Part shown: positions 21,643-35,600 of the stretch, piece after piece
How the letters are laid out: each line of letters opens with the position of its first letter
How positions within the stretch are numbered: the first letter of the stretch is position 1
Origin: Chamaecyparis obtusa
Lineage: Eukaryota > Streptophyta > Pinopsida > Cupressales > Cupressaceae
Direction of reading: 5' to 3'
DNA: 64,000 nt
Assembly (NCBI GenBank): GCA_027943335.1
Contig: BSBK01000963.1
Span: forward strand, 2,527,001-2,591,000
Notes under the pieces: model-generated
The model's database searches: none
What the model saw: the letters and a program-made list of their open reading frames with translations, nothing else
What the model was told of the DNA's origin: nothing
Program-made: the position numbers and the translations under genes

Positions 21643-24600
21643 CTATATTTCCTCTTCCCAGGATAATATTTTCTGAATTTCTTCTTTTTGATAGAACATC
21701 TGTTGGAGGTCCTCTTTTGTACCAAATCCTCTGAAGATATCCAGATATTGATTTATGATCTCATCATATTCTTCATATAAATATAGGTCTAACCCTTCAA
21801 AGAACTTATGCATTTCATGTACTAAAAGTAAACTTTCATCTCTCCTTTTATTCATTCTCTTCAATACCTTCTCAAAAATGGTCAAAGCACTGGTGATATC
21901 TTGGATCCATTCCTCAAAATTATCTAGCTCTGACCCTTCATACACCTTAACCAACATTTGGAAGCAATGCTTCCTTATTATCATAAGATCCTCTAGTGCC
22001 TTGTGCCAAGGGTCTTTTCCACCAAACCATCCTCCTCACTCATAATCTCGACCATGGATGTGATTCCTTGGAGGATACTTTGGAAAGACCTCAAAATCTT
22101 CTTAAGAGACACCTTGGAAAACTCCTCAAAATCAACCTTCCAGTTTTCACAAGCTTGAACAATAGAATGTGGGACATGTGTCAATGTATTTACATCACCC
22201 CTCTTCTCCAAAATAGCATGTAATGAGGCCTCAAGGTTACTAGGGTCAATGACACCTATTGTCTTAAGAATAAACTTCTTCATAGCTTCATTATATTCTA
22301 TTAATGCTTTTATCTTCTCTTCATCCTTATCCATGAAGCCTAGAGCATGCTTCAACCCGAGAGTAGTGAGAGTTTTACTCCCTTCTCTAGTAGGCTCTCC
22401 CAAATCTACTTCCTCCAACACATAATCATCTAGAGTGACTTTAGTCGTACTAATACTCATTGTGGGGACAACCACATGAGATTTCCATCTACCCTCTTGG
22501 TCATGTGTTACATATGAAAGGGTCCTTGCTCGGGTACTAGATCCCGCTTGATGGAATGCTCACCCTAATATCACCATATCTATTTCATTATTAGTATACA
22601 CCCTTGTTCTTGGTTGAATCTCATTGGTGAACCAAGTGGGCTTTGAAAAAGCATTAAGGGTTTCATAAGGGGTTGATAGAATCGAGGTAGTTGTAGGGTG
22701 TCCCATCTCCATATCCTCATGACTCTCCTCCTCTCCTCCTATTTCTTACTCTTCCATCACATTCAGCTCTTCTTCAACATTTGTTTGTTCTTCCTCATTT
22801 ATATGCTCTTCCTCATTTATCTTCTCTTCCTCTTCAACATGTTTCTCTGATCCATCTTGTCCTTCTAAAGGAATCTCACTAGCCACCTTTGTTTCTTTCT
22901 CGGGCTCTTTTAGCCCTTGTGCTACTGCTTTAGTGTGAACAAGTGGTGGAATAGGAACTTGGGAAGGAGTGTTTTACATGGGAGGAGTAGGAGCAATAGG
23001 GGGAGTGGGTGAAGGCATTTGTGGAGGCAATGGAGTGGTTTGAAATGGAGGTGGAAGTGGAGAAGTTAATGGTGTTGAATGTGGAGGAGGAGGAATTTGA
23101 TGCACCGATGGAGGTGGAGTTGGAGGAGAATGTGAAGCACGGGGAATTTTTGTTGTAATATCCTCCTCAAAGGTGATACCTATAGAAGAATCCCTTCCTG
23201 ACTTTGGACCCTCTTCTGAATTTCAGCTGCAACTTCCTCAATAGATTCCTGAGACTTTCATGGAACTTCCTCTCCCACATTGTCAAGAGGACTAGTGAAA
23301 TGTGTAGGGATAGAATCAAAAGAAAAGGATTATCCTGCAACTGGAGCCTATTGCTTAGATTCTTGGAAACCATGAAGTCCCTCAAAATATGAGATGTTAA
23401 ATTCATCATCACCTAGAGCATCTAGATTTATTGGCTCTCCTTGGGTTGCCCCTCCAATGTCCTCTTGATCATCTTCCAGTACTCTTCCTCTTTTCAAGGA
23501 TCCTGTAGACTGGTTTCTTTTGCTGAGGGACACTTGATCCATCTCATCTTCATCATCCTCCAAGAGGGTTTCCATCTAAGTGGGCATTGAGCCTTCATTC
23601 TTCTTGTATACATGGCCTTTCATTACCCTGGTTGGCCTAGGTCCAATCACCTTGAATTTAGGTGCCTTCTTTGGTGCACTTGGAGGTTCAGGACAACTAG
23701 AAGAAGGAACATCTAGAGGTTTTATACTCCCTATCATTCTAGTTTTGGGCTTCTTTGAGTGAGTGGTCGAGCCATATGTTGTAGGGCGCTCATGTCTATA
23801 TACCGTCTTTGGCTTTTGTGGTGCAACCTCTTTGAACTGTGGCATCAACACCTTCTCCCCTTTCTTCTTCTTTTCCTTGGAGGGCTGAGCTGGTTGTTGT
23901 TTCATTGGTACAAGATCCATAGGAAATGGATGGGAAATCCATGCCTTAGTCACTTTGATGACATGCTTGGCCTTGAAATTGATATCATCATTCTTGTCCC
24001 TATTGACTTATGCATTCAAGATGGCCCTGGTGTATACTTTATCCAAATTATAAATAGGATCCAGGACATCCTCAGAGTCAGACCCCTTCACCTTTCAGGG
24101 TATCTTCAATAGTAGAGTGGTATGTGCTAGCTCCAAGCTCATCCAACATTAATCATGAATCTTGACCTCATAGTCATCTAAGCAATTTATCCAATGGCCC
24201 TCAATATGGGGCTCATGTACATAATGCCTTCCCATTATGTGACTATAATGCTTTGTAGTGGGAATTCATCCCATTCAAAGGACAAGGACTTATAGATCTT
24301 TATATCTTGTACACAATGGGGCCCTATGGAAATCGGGAAGTCCCAACAATGTTTTTTCTTGTGTCGGATGTGCTCACAGGCATCTGACAATTGTCTAGGC
24401 ATCTCCAAAAAGATCACCCTATCAAATGGATATCTCAGTAGCTTCTTAGGACCCATGGTGCATCCTGCTACCTGGATGTATGTAAAAGTCTTGAATTGAA
24501 TGTAAAATGCCCCAAGGGCCTTCACTTTTGTAGTAGCCTCTATTGAAATCCTTTTGGCATAGTCTCCCTCTATGGAGTGTATGATGGAAAATACAAAAGC

Positions 24601-25467
24601 ATCATTGACAATACATAAATTAGGGTTGGTGTGTGTGTAATATTCCTTCTGAACTAGTTGTGGGTACACTGTGAATGGCCATGCATTCTGATCTCCCATA
24701 GCACCAACTTTCACCAATCTTGGATACACCGCTCTTGTAGCCAATAAGTAGACAACATAGGATGTCATGTAGAAGTGCAGGTTGCTCTTTACTCTGATCA
24801 ATTATTGATCCAAGTTGTCACTGAGGATGGTGGCCCAATCAAATCTTACCTGCCTCTCCTTAATCTTTTCAATAAATAGGATCATCCATGGTTCCAGTTG
24901 TATAGATTTTGGCAGTCCGTACACCCAACTGATCATGGTGATAGTTTCTTGGATGTCCTCTTTCATGTATCCTCTCTGCATGTCTATCCTTTCCAACTTA
25001 TTTCTGGGCAGAGGTTGTATAAGGTACTCTTTGTTCTTGATGTCATGGGATAATGAGACATCTCTATCATAGAACTCCATTCCCTTGCTGATGAAGAAGT
25101 TGTAGAATTTTTTGACCCCTTTGGGCAAGTGGAAGATATCTTTAATATTGTCTGGCCTAAGATCTAGAACTACTTCATCCATGTTGTTCTTAACCATTCT
25201 TTCATTCAATATGTAGTGACTTTCCAGAGTGTTGATTAAATCTGAGGACAAGATGGAGACCGGATGTGTTGTTGCATTTACCAGAGAACAATACACTTAG
25301 TCCTCGAACCTCCCCGCTAGTTGTGCACACTTGACCAGGTAGTCATTCCAATTGACGTTCCCAATGTCAGTATCTGTGATCTCAACATGTAAGTTCCCCA
25401 CCTTGGATGGTGCTTAATAACCTTTGAACTGGTACCTCATAGATGGTGAGTTGACCTTCTCAGCCAT
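21643..25467 (-). pseudogene. Unrecognised long protein gene, degraded (copy 1)
   Basis: Read from ATG 25467, the frames chain into about 1270 codons with several stops and shifts. The first stop is after KGY at codon 18, the second after GRFED, and the third in LDQ*LI. The blocks in order are: an N-terminal start (MAEKVNSPSMRYQF); a well-conserved globular part at 25296-24235 with LEPWMILFIEKIKERQ and FYMTSYVVYLLATR; a Lys/Pro-rich linker at 23953-23576 (QPSKEKKKKGEKV); an acidic block at 23575-23348; a Pro-rich stretch (about 23150-22920); a Glu-rich stretch (about 22920-22740); and a helical C-terminus at 22475-21643. I do not recognise the family. The layout (globular head, basic linker, low-complexity, helical tail) would fit a plant transposon-associated or gag-like protein. 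Copy 1 also lacks about 38 bp present in copy 2 near 24240. Confidence 0.55.
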
Positions 25468-26249
25468 TTCAGCAAAGAGAAAAAGACATAAATCAGTAAA
25501 CATCAAATCACACAAATAAGATAAAAATCTAAACAACCCTGAAAGAACTAAACCTTGAAAGGTTCTGAAAAACCAATTTCAGCCTTTCAGACCTTTGGGG
25601 GTACATGACCTCTGAAAGGCTAAAATGCCAAAAAGGGGGACCTCCAGCTAGATTGTTAGGATCGGCAATTCAGAGATACGATCCTTCGGGCTTTGGTGAA
25701 TCAGAGGTGTAAGATTTTTGGAGTGCGAAACCCCAAAACACCGAAGAGGGGACTTGGACGAAGCTTCGAGGAAAGAAGGTCCTGAGAGTTTTAGACTGCG
25801 AAAGTCCAAAAACTCTCATGTCTAAAAGGATCAAATGAGGGTTTAGGCCAAAACTAAAAAATGAGCCTTAGAGCGAGTTCAACCACAACCTTGAGGCCAA
25901 GGGGTCAAAAGGGACAACCTCGCGATCCCCAAGGTAGGACTTGGAAAGACTAACACAAACAAACCCTAGCGACTAAATAAACAAACCTAACAAAGTGACT
26001 AGAAAAATGAAACCAAAACAAGGAAAATAACAAAAGGAAGGACATGAAGGCACCAACCTTAGACAAGCTAGAAGATGACAACCACAAAGCAGAGACAAAC
26101 AACCAAGGAAACTAAAGACCAGAAGAAGACGTGCCAGAAAGCTCTAAAAAATTGATGATTATGTGTAGAGAACAAGTGAGTCAAAATGACGGATTGCCTC
26201 CTTATATAGGCCACCGATGGGGGTGATGTCAGCCACCTCCATCGATCAC
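25468..26249 (-). promoter_or_regulatory. Duplicated promoter and leader (copy 1)
   Basis: It matches 28140-28921 closely. On the minus strand CCTATATAAGGAGG (about 26198-26211) is a good TATA box, some 730 bp upstream of the ATG. The long leader holds repeated words such as ctccgaaagg and cgatccccaagg. Upstream of it the sequence switches abruptly at the duplication boundary (26250-26256) into the inside of copy 2. Confidence 0.5.
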
Positions 26250-28139
26250 CCTTTCATTACCCTGGCCGGCCAAGGTCCAGTCACCTTGAATTTAGGTGTC
26301 TTCTTTGGTGCACTTGGAGGTTCAGGACAACTAGAAGAAGGAACATCTGGAGGTGCTATACTCCCTGTCATTCTAGTTTTGGGCTTCTTTGAGTGAGTGG
26401 TTGAGCCATATGTTGTAGGGTGCTCATGTTTATACACCATCTCTGACTTTTGTGGTGCAACCTCTTTGAACTATGGCATCAACACCTTCTCCCCTTTCTT
26501 CTTCTTTTCCTTGGAGGGTTGAGTTGGTCATTGTTTCATTGGTACAAGATCCATAGGAAATGGACAGGAAATCCATGCCTTAGTCACTTTGATGACATGC
26601 TTGGCCTTGAAATTGATATCATCATTCTTATCCCTGTCGATTTCTGCATTCAAGATGGCCCTGGTGTATACTTTATCCAAATTATAAATAGGACATCCTC
26701 AAAGTCAAACCCCTTCACCTTTCAGGGTATCTTCAATAGTAGAGTGGTATGTGCCAGCTCTAAGCTCATCCAATAGTAATCATGAATCTTGACCTCTTAG
26801 TCATCTAAGCAATTTATCCAATGGTCCTCAATATGGGGCTCATACACATAATACCTTCCCATTATGTGACTATATGTACCAATCAGATCAAAATGGGTCC
26901 TTGTGATGTTGTAGCTTTGTAGTGGGAATTCATCCCATTCAAAGGACAAGGACTTACAGATCTTCATATCTTGTACACAGTGGGGCCCTGTGGAAATCGG
27001 GAAGTCCCAACAATGCTTTTTCTTGTGTCGGATGTGCTCACAGGCATCTAACAATTGTCTAGCCATCTCCAACAAGATCACCCTATCAGATGGATATCTT
27101 GACAGCTTCTTAGGAGCCAAGGTGCATCCTACTACCCAGATGTATGTAAAAGTCTTGAACTGAATGTAAAATGCCCCAAGGGCCTTCACTTTTGTAGTAG
27201 CCTCTATTGACATCCTTATGGCATAGTCTCCCTTTATGGAGCGTATGATGGAAAACACAAAAGTATCATTGACGATACATAAATTAGGGTTGTTATGTGT
27301 GTAGTATTCCTTCTGAACTAGCTGTGGATACACTATGAACGACCATGCATTCTGATCTCCATAGCACCAACTTTCACCAATCTTGGATACACCACTCTTG
27401 TAGCCAATAAGTACACAATATAGGATGTCATGTAGAAGTGTGGGTTTCTCTTTACTTTGATCAACTGTTGATCCAAGTTTTCACTAAGGATGGTGGCCCA
27501 ATCAAATCTTGCCTGCCTCTCCTTAATCTTTTCAATAAATAGGATCATCCATGGTTCCAATTGTACAAATTTTGGCATTCCATACACCCGACTGATCATG
27601 GTGATGGTTTCTTGGATGTCCTCTTTCATGTATCCTCTCTGCATGTCCATCCTTTCCAACTTATTTCTGGGTAGAGGTTGTATAAGGTACTCTTTGTTCA
27701 CGATGTCATGGGATAATGAGACATCTCTATCGTAGAACTCCATTCCCTTGCCGATGAAGAAGTTGTAGAATTTGTCGACCCCTTTGGGCAAGTAGAAGAT
27801 ATCTTTAATATTGTCTAGCCTGAGATCCAAAACTACTTCACCCATGTTCTTCTTAACCATTCTTTCATCCGGTATGTAGTGACTTTCCAGAGTGTTGATT
27901 AAATCTGAGGACAGGATGGAGACCGGGTGTGTTGTTGCATTTACCGAAGAACAGTACACTAATGAAGTGTAGTCCTTAGACCTCCCCGCTAGTTGTGCAC
28001 ACTTGACCAGGTAGTCATTCTAACTGACATTCCTAATGTCAGTATCCGTGATCTCAGCATGTAAGTTCCCCACCTTGGAGGGTGCGTGATAACCTTTGAA
28101 CTGGTACCTCATAGCTGGCAAGTTGACCTTCTCTGCCAT
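26250..28139 (-). pseudogene. Unrecognised long protein gene, truncated (copy 2)
   Basis: It starts MAEKVNLPAMRYQFKGYHAP at 28139 and is the same gene as copy 1, but it is cut off at 26250 by the duplication boundary, within the Lys/Pro-rich linker. Its lesions differ from those of copy 1. A Trp codon has become TAG after RNVS, and one G is missing after VGAM (near 27360), which shifts the frame. It is intact where copy 1 is broken at codon 18, at the GRFED site and at LDQQ. The differing lesions show that much of the decay came after the duplication, or that the frames were never strongly constrained. Function is not known. Confidence 0.55.
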
Positions 28140-28921
28140 TTCTGCAAAGAGAAAAAGACATAAATAAGTAAACATCAAATCACACAAATAAGATAAAAAT
28201 CTAAACAACCCTGAAAGAACTAAGCCTTGAAAGGTTCTGAAAAACCAATTTCAGCCTTTTAGACCTTCAGGGGTACATGACCTCCGAAAGGCCGAAATGC
28301 CAAAAAGGGGGACCTCCAGCCAGATTGTTAGGATCAAAAATTTAGAGATACGATCCTTTGGGCTTCGATAAATTAGAGGTGTAAGATTTTTGGAGTGCAA
28401 AACCCTGAAACACTGAAGAGGGGACTTGGATGAAGCTTCGAGGAAAGAAGGTCCTGAGAGTTTTGAGCTATGAAAGTCCAAAAACTCTGATGTTTGAAAG
28501 GATCAAATGAGGGTTTAGGCCAGAACTAAAAAATGAGCCGTAGAGTGAGTTTGACCACGAACTCAAGGCTAGGGGGTCAAAGGGGACAACCTCGCGATCC
28601 CCAAGGCAGGACTAGGCAAGACTGACACAAACAAACCCTAGCGACTAAACAAACAAGGCTAACAAAGTGACTGGAAAAATGAAACCAAAATAAGGGAAAG
28701 AATATAAGGAAGGACACGAAGGCACCAATCTTAGACAAGCTAGAAGATGACAACCACAAAGCAAAGATAAACAACCAAGGAAACTAAAGACCGGAAGAAG
28801 ATGTGCCAGAAAGCTCTGAAAAATTGATGATTATGTGCAGAGAACAAGTGAGTCAAAATGATAGATTGCCTCCTTATATAGGTCACCGATGGGGGTGACG
28901 TCAACCACCTCCGCTGATCAC
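28140..28921 (-). promoter_or_regulatory. Promoter and leader of copy 2 (original position)
   Basis: On the minus strand CCTATATAAGGAGG lies around 28866-28879, at the same distance from the ATG as in copy 1. This copy continues upstream past 28921 without a break, so it holds the ancestral upstream junction. Confidence 0.5.
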
Positions 28922-28928
28922 CCTTTCA

Positions 28929-29650
28929 GACCTTCAGGGTCTCAGACCTCTAAAAGTCCAAAATGGTGAAAGGTAGATTCTCTTCAAAGAATCGAACCCT
29001 TCGGTGTCTGAATCTCCAAACATCCAAAAACCCCGGAGGTGTGTTCAAGATTAATTGGATATGCTGACCTTTCACACTTTTGGGCCTCCGAAAGTGCAAA
29101 ACTGTGAAAAGACAAACTACTAAACCTAAAGAAACAAACAACTAAACTGACAAGCAGACAAACAACTAAGGACAAGCTAAGAAAGAGGGGGGGGCCTTAA
29201 GCCAAGTGGCTACAAAGGGGAGCATGGTTATGGAACCACAACATAACCCATGAAGGAAGACAAACAAATTAAAAAATTTAAAGCTCCTAGGAAAAACCTA
29301 TGATATCAGTGTGATATAATAGCCCCCTAGATTGAGACATGTTGCATAGAGGGGAACATGATACATCCTAAGGAAAAAAGAGACATTGTGGGATGTCAAC
29401 ATATCGATATGTTTCCATGGAATGTCACCCCACAACAAGTGACATATGATATCCATAACACCAAGATAAGGAAGCAGAGATAGGGGATTTGATTGTTTGA
29501 GGACAAAACCAATAAGAGTAAGAAATTTTTTGATATATAACTCCATATGGGTATTTCTTCAAGATTAAGGTCTTTGGATCTAAAGAAGAGAACATGAAGA
29601 TAACAAAACATAAAACTTTGAGTCAACTTGGAAGAAGGCCTAAATGCCCC
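28929..29650. other. Upstream flank of the duplicated gene
   Basis: It repeats the motif style of the leader (gaccttcaggg, ctccgaaag) up to about 29100, then is non-coding. Short frames on the minus strand show no motif. Confidence 0.4.
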
Positions 29651-31381
29651 CTACACTTTCATCATCCTTGAATGTCAAAATTTGTTGCATGATGTAGCAC
29701 CAAAAATTACATTTCTATGCAATTTCTTTCTGAAATAAGCCCTATTTTAGCGTTACTAGCCTTTCATGCCTAACATGCTTGACCCAACCCAATTTTTCAT
29801 GTAATTTTTTAAAATCCTCCCTCTAAAGAGGAATCTAGTCCTACTTTGGTGTTGCATTGGGAGGAACAAGGCAACTTGGTCACCCTATTCCCAGATTAAG
29901 GAAACCAAGTTTCCTTGTTCTCTAATATTTGGCCCAAATTGAAACCATGTAATGGTCACTTGGTTCTAGAAGAGGTTTTAGACACATGTTGGCTTCCTTC
30001 AATTTTGGCACCATTTAATGTTTGGGAGACGTATAAAAGTAAGATAACCTCCCTTATTTTGGCAAGAAGAAATTAAAGATCAAAATTTGAATTCAAGCTC
30101 TCAACTACAATTTTGCATTTCAATTCCTAAGGCAAGAGATCAAGTATTCAAGGCTTTGAAGATAAGGAGTAATTTTTAAATCTAATCATTTGCGAAGGCA
30201 TTCATGATTATATTATCCTAAAGTCAACATCAAGTCATCATCAAGCATCTTCGTGAGTATTTTGACATCAATAAGGTTTATGAAGGTATAAGCATTCCAC
30301 TTCTCAAATCTAGCCTCTATTATCCTTCAACATGCTCTTAGTTGCAATTCAATTTATTTCTAATTAAATATTAATTTATAAACCAAGGTTTGATTTAGGT
30401 AAACCCCTTTCCACATAAAATTTTACCCTCTTTTTTGTGTGTAGGTATAGGTGGTAGGCACACAAATAGAGATACAAACAGATTAGGAGTACAACTACAT
30501 TTTATAAATCATCAGGTCAATAAACTACCAAGAATAGGAAAGAAAGTTGCCTTAGTCTATAAATTAGTTAGTGTTTTCCAAATTGGTTTCCTAGAGTTGT
30601 ATGTTAGTTCTTAGTCACCCTGTACATGCTAAAAACTACCTTTTCTTCCTATTTAGATCTATATCTTGCATTTTTGAATTATAATTGCATAGTCATAGTC
30701 ACCCACATTGAAGGATCGTTGAATCCACTTAGCACTTGAGCCTTCTTGACACAAGTGGGTCATCTTACTTCTAATGTAAGAGGAGAAAGGCTTAAGCTTC
30801 CTATTTTGTCTGTGTGAGCTAGGGAACCTCATTTAACATTTCCTTTAAATTTAATTTTGATGTTTAGATCTACTTTGTATGATGTATATGCTTGTTTCAT
30901 TTTATGCATTTAGAGATTAAAATTTACTTCATTTTATGAAATGTTTAAATGGTTGATTTGTTAAGAACTTGTATTGTTTAGATATGTTATTCCTATAGCT
31001 TTGTGCATAAGCCCTACATCTAATATCCCCATGAACTAGTTATGGACTTATGGCTTCCCTTAAGGGTATAGATCCTGAGTCAACTAGCATTTTCATGGGA
31101 ATTTAGGTGATACATTTATGCCAACACATGAAATACCTAACATTGTTGAAAATCTATCTTCTCATACTTCACATGATGAGGATGACTCCTTAACATGAGT
31201 ATCTCCTAGCCAACTAGAAAATCTTGTCAACGATTTGCAAAATAATATTGGATGGCTCAAGAACATACAAATATTTAAAAATTCCCTTGATTGTAGGGTT
31301 CAAAAAGATGGTCCAAAATGATAAGCATGGTATGGATTGTTGCATTGTATATCTTAAATTATTGATAGTAATATCATACCT
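29651..31381 (+). other. Probable 5' LTR/leader region of a gypsy element
   Basis: A TATA-like gtataaaagt lies at 30031-30040, and a long stop-rich leader follows before the gag frame. I could not fix the LTR ends or the primer site. The placement rests on the gag downstream in the same orientation. Confidence 0.35.
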
Positions 31382-32670
31382 ATGAAATGTTATGATGAAT
31401 CTCTCAATATTTTTAATCCTAATAACCTTGTTGGTCTCATTCCTACACCAAAATCATTAACTAATGTGGTTACCTATACTCAACCTATCATGGCTACATC
31501 TATTCAAAATATTGATCCCATACATGTTAGTATTGGAGTAATTCTTAACCCTATTATACCTCCTTTTGTGAGTGCTCCATGCATTTCCCAACCATCTCCT
31601 AGACCCACTCACCATAATATCCCACTTTCATATTCCAATTCTCCATCCATTTCATATAGTTTCCCACATCCATCACTATCAAACATACCCAATGCTAATA
31701 TATCCACCAAAGACATTATTAAAAACTTTTCCCTAATTTTTTCATCCTTACAACAAAAACTAACTTCCATGAACAAATCCATATACAACATCCCAAATTG
31801 TGACATTGTTAGTTGATTTTTCCAAGATTTTTTTTATTATTATCCCTCAATACATGAAAATACCTCACTTGGAAACATACAATGAAAAAGGTAATCCCTT
31901 GACTTATGTAAAAATATTTCAAAACTTATGTACTGAGTTCTCAAATGATCATAAGTTTATGGCTATGTTGTTTTCTATAATGTTTAGAGACAAGGCCTTG
32001 CAATGGTTTCATTCCTTATCCCCCTACTCCATTAAGTCTTTTTAAAATCTAGCTAATACTTTTATTCAAATATTTTAAAATACTATTGATCCTTAAATTT
32101 TTTTAACTAATTTATTTCATTGTAATAAGGGTGTTAAGAAAAAAGTGAGTGATTTTAGTGGCAGATTCAAAAATTTACATGCTTTAATTTCGTATCTTGT
32201 GCCTGATATGGGTGTTTAAATAAATTGCATTTGTAATTTTTAAAAAGACAATATATATAAGTTATTATTTTCTAACTTTACATCTTTTACCCAATTGTAT
32301 GTAATGCTTCATAATTATCAGCTTCAAGTGAGCTAGTTTGAGAATTATGCTCCAATGGATCTGGTTTATAAGAATGATGTTGTTCAACAATCATTCCAAA
32401 AGTTTTAAAAAAAGAAGGTTTCATCAAGATCACTAACTCATGAAATAATGTTGATACACAAGTGACAACTGCACCACTAGGTGTGGTTCCTCTGTTGTCC
32501 ATTTTTAAACCATCTCATAAATTTACACCTCTCTCTGAATCTTTGAATAATGTTATGTTGAAATTAATGAATTCTAATGTTTTGAAACTTCCTCCTATCA
32601 AACTAATTGACCCTTCTGAACCATTACCGTCTTCCTATGATTCTAAATCCTTATTCCAATATAACTGTTA
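31382..32670 (+). pseudogene. Ty3/gypsy gag, degraded
   Basis: The first 140 codons are a Pro/Ser-rich N-terminal segment. After a frame change near 31800 comes the capsid-like Retrotrans_gag domain: IPHLETYNEKGNPLTYVKIF, then LQWFHSLSPYSIKSF, then LANTFIQIF and VSDFSGRFKNL. The W-x-x-L-x-P-x-S-I-x-(S/T)-F block is the gag hallmark. Numerous stops follow (for example 32042-32044, 32219), and no zinc knuckle or protease is found downstream before the sequence changes near 32760. The element cannot make Gag. Confidence 0.75.
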
Positions 32671-35600
32671 GTTACCAAAATTTGCACCCAATTCTAAACT
32701 ACAAAATTTCAATAATTTTGGTAAAACATTGGATTCACTTCTATGTGGGACACTTGGAAATAAGTGAAACTTGTGGGTTTTAGGCCGGCTCCTAATTGGA
32801 TAATCACCTAAACACACTTAAATCACCTTGAAAACTTAAAGGGAAAGGGGGTAGAGATAAACTAAGAGTGTAAACTTTGCACAAAAACAAACTAGTTACT
32901 AAAACTAACAAGGTGATACACCAAAATTATGATGATATTTAGTGAAGAAAAAAACTTAGCAATAGCAAATAGCAAGACTAGATATGGAAAAACACAACTT
33001 TGGTATACAAGAAGCTAAATATAATTGTTTCACAGTAAGGAATAACACCAGCTTCAAGCTTTGGACTAATAGGAAAAAGGTATTTTTCACATCTAATCAA
33101 ACTCTCAACTAGAAAACATTCATAAACTATAACCTATCCAACTGCAATAATTTCACTTAAGATGTAGACTCAAGACATCATATGTAGGATTTATAGAAAT
33201 CACAGCATGAAACATCAAATTGAAACACAACTCCAAAATAGGTCTCCAAAATCTCTATATTATTCTATCAACTATAGAATATCTCCAAAAATATTACAAC
33301 TCCAAAAAACACAAACTCTAGTCCTGAAAGTCTCCAAAAGCTTTTGTATATAAAATGAAGAAGAACCACTAGAAAAATGTGCTTCAAAACCCATAAGTAC
33401 AACTCTCAACCACCCAGGGTCGGATCCAAGAAAAATAGCCTCCAAAATAGGACCTAAAAACTCCAAATATTAAGTCCACTCAAACTCAAAGCTCAACAAA
33501 GTCATAATTGACCCTATGAATCATCATAACCGACCCTAAAAACACTCCAAATGGTCATGGATGCCCTCCAACTACTCTAGAAAAGTAAAAAATGACTCCA
33601 AACTATATTCTCTCCACCCCCTAAATACACTCCAGATGTCTACAACTATCCTATATACTTGGTCAAAACATAAATGCGGGTTTATCTTCCTCTTGTTATG
33701 GACACATGTTATCACTTTGACTTTAAAGTAATCATATCATGAGTTATAAAGTAAATACAAAGCTAAAGCTTTGAACACTTCAAGTATATGTATTTTAAAA
33801 AATAATAAAATTATTAAATGGTTTATAAAAATGCCATTTAATAATTTCATTTTACATTATAACCATGTAAATATAGAAAAATGAAACTAGGATGAACTAA
33901 GTGTTAAAACAATAACACCTAAGACCCATAACCCACAACACATATAAGATAAAGAAAAAAATCCCTCTTTAAAAAAAAAACAAGTAGACTTGAAAGAGCT
34001 ATAAAATCTAACCTAAAAAGGGTATATGATGTGTTGACAACCCTAAAAACATATTCACCATTTTATTAAGCTTTTGGAAAGCTTTTAGTTTGAGAGGGTG
34101 AAAACCCTAGTTGGCATGGAATTTGAACCGAAGAATTTATTGGGGTCAGTTCTGAAGTTTTGAGGCTTGAACAAGTGGATCTTATCATTCTCTGCTATTG
34201 CAACCTTCTGGTGAGCGCTTTTCTCCTTTGTGCATCCTTCATTTTTTTAATACCAGCTCTATTTTTTATTTGTTGAATGTGTCTACTTGACCAAAATTGG
34301 TTTTTATTTTGTTGGCTATCAAGGAAAATTGAAGAGATTATTACTTCAATTAGTTTAATGTGAAAGCTCTCTTCTTTTATTGTAAAAAAAATTTGTCTTC
34401 TCACGGATGTCTGGTATCTACTTCATTGGTCGCGTGTATGAGAGAGCTTAAAATTTTATCCATAATGTTTCTTCTGTAGATTTCATTTACTTGTATTAAT
34501 GATTAAACTTTTCTCTGACTCTATATTTGATCTTTTGCATCTGTTCCCTTTCAAGATGATATTGTTTCAACTTCATTTCTAGATATTCTCCCATTAAAAC
34601 TCACTGAAAATGATTTTGAAGGACATTATTGAGGAAAAACCAACATGGGTTATGTCATTTTCTTTTACATATGAAATATTCTGGGTTATATCTAAGGCCA
34701 CAAGTTTGTGGTTTTCACTTAATTGCTAAAGGAATTTTGTGCCCTCTTTGTGCTTTCAAATTCTATAGGTTGTTGCCACTTGATTTGCAAATTTAAAAAG
34801 AAAAAAACTAAGGATTTCTTCCTTCTTGAGTAAAACAAATTCCATTATGAATATTTTCAAATGACATGACCGAGCCTTTTTGGCAACAACCTGTAGATGA
34901 TTCTTCTATCAAAAACCCGATCTGGGTTTACTTGTACATTCAATTCCTTCAATAACACTATTTAAGCATCCTTTTGCTCATTTGCATTTCTCTAATTCAT
35001 ACCACCCTCAACATGATTGCAACTATGATTCCTGTAATATCTTAATAATGATTAGCCATTACTTGTTGATTGAATTTTACGTTGTTGTTCAATAAACTGT
35101 AAGGTTTCAATTACAAATTATTGTCCCTTAAACATCTTATCAATTTATTTTCTTTCAGTAATATACATCTGGATACAATAAAAGGTTTCACGAATAGAAT
35201 TTGCATGTCCCTTTGATATTGTATTTCTTCTTCTAACTGGATCGCGCCTATCACTAACATGTTGGGCTCAAACCCTTGTGGAAGCCACATTTATGTCCAC
35301 ATGCCAATGATAGGTAGGTTGTTGTACAAGAAACAAACTAGTTAGAAAATAAATATGGGTTTGGATTTTGGCAATATGGATGCATGTGTGGGATATATTG
35401 ATGAGGTAGGTTAGTCATTGCTAAGATCTCTTGGATCTAACTCCGCTCTTGTTGTTATTTTTAGGATTTGATGCTGGCAAGAGAGAGCGGGAGAAGCAAG
35501 GCATCAGAGGCACAAGTGGTTAAAACAACCAATATCATTTCCATTCATTCAGGCAATGACTAGCCTCATCCTTATATTCATACCTTATTTCTTCTTTTCA

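Larger units (their letters stand above)
23616..28928. repeat. Segmental tandem duplication, units of 2634 and 2672 bp
   Basis: The unit 23616-26249 is repeated as 26250-28921. The 7-base word cctttca occurs at all three boundaries (23616-23622, 26250-26256, 28922-28928). This is the expected footprint of an unequal exchange or replication slip at microhomology. The 38-bp length difference is explained by a deletion in copy 1 near 24240. Identity is high by eye across the unit. Confidence 0.9.

Noticed and set aside
23580..24112. Plus-strand open frames within the duplicated gene
   Set aside because: They are antisense shadows of the Lys/Pro-rich linker and lack any domain.
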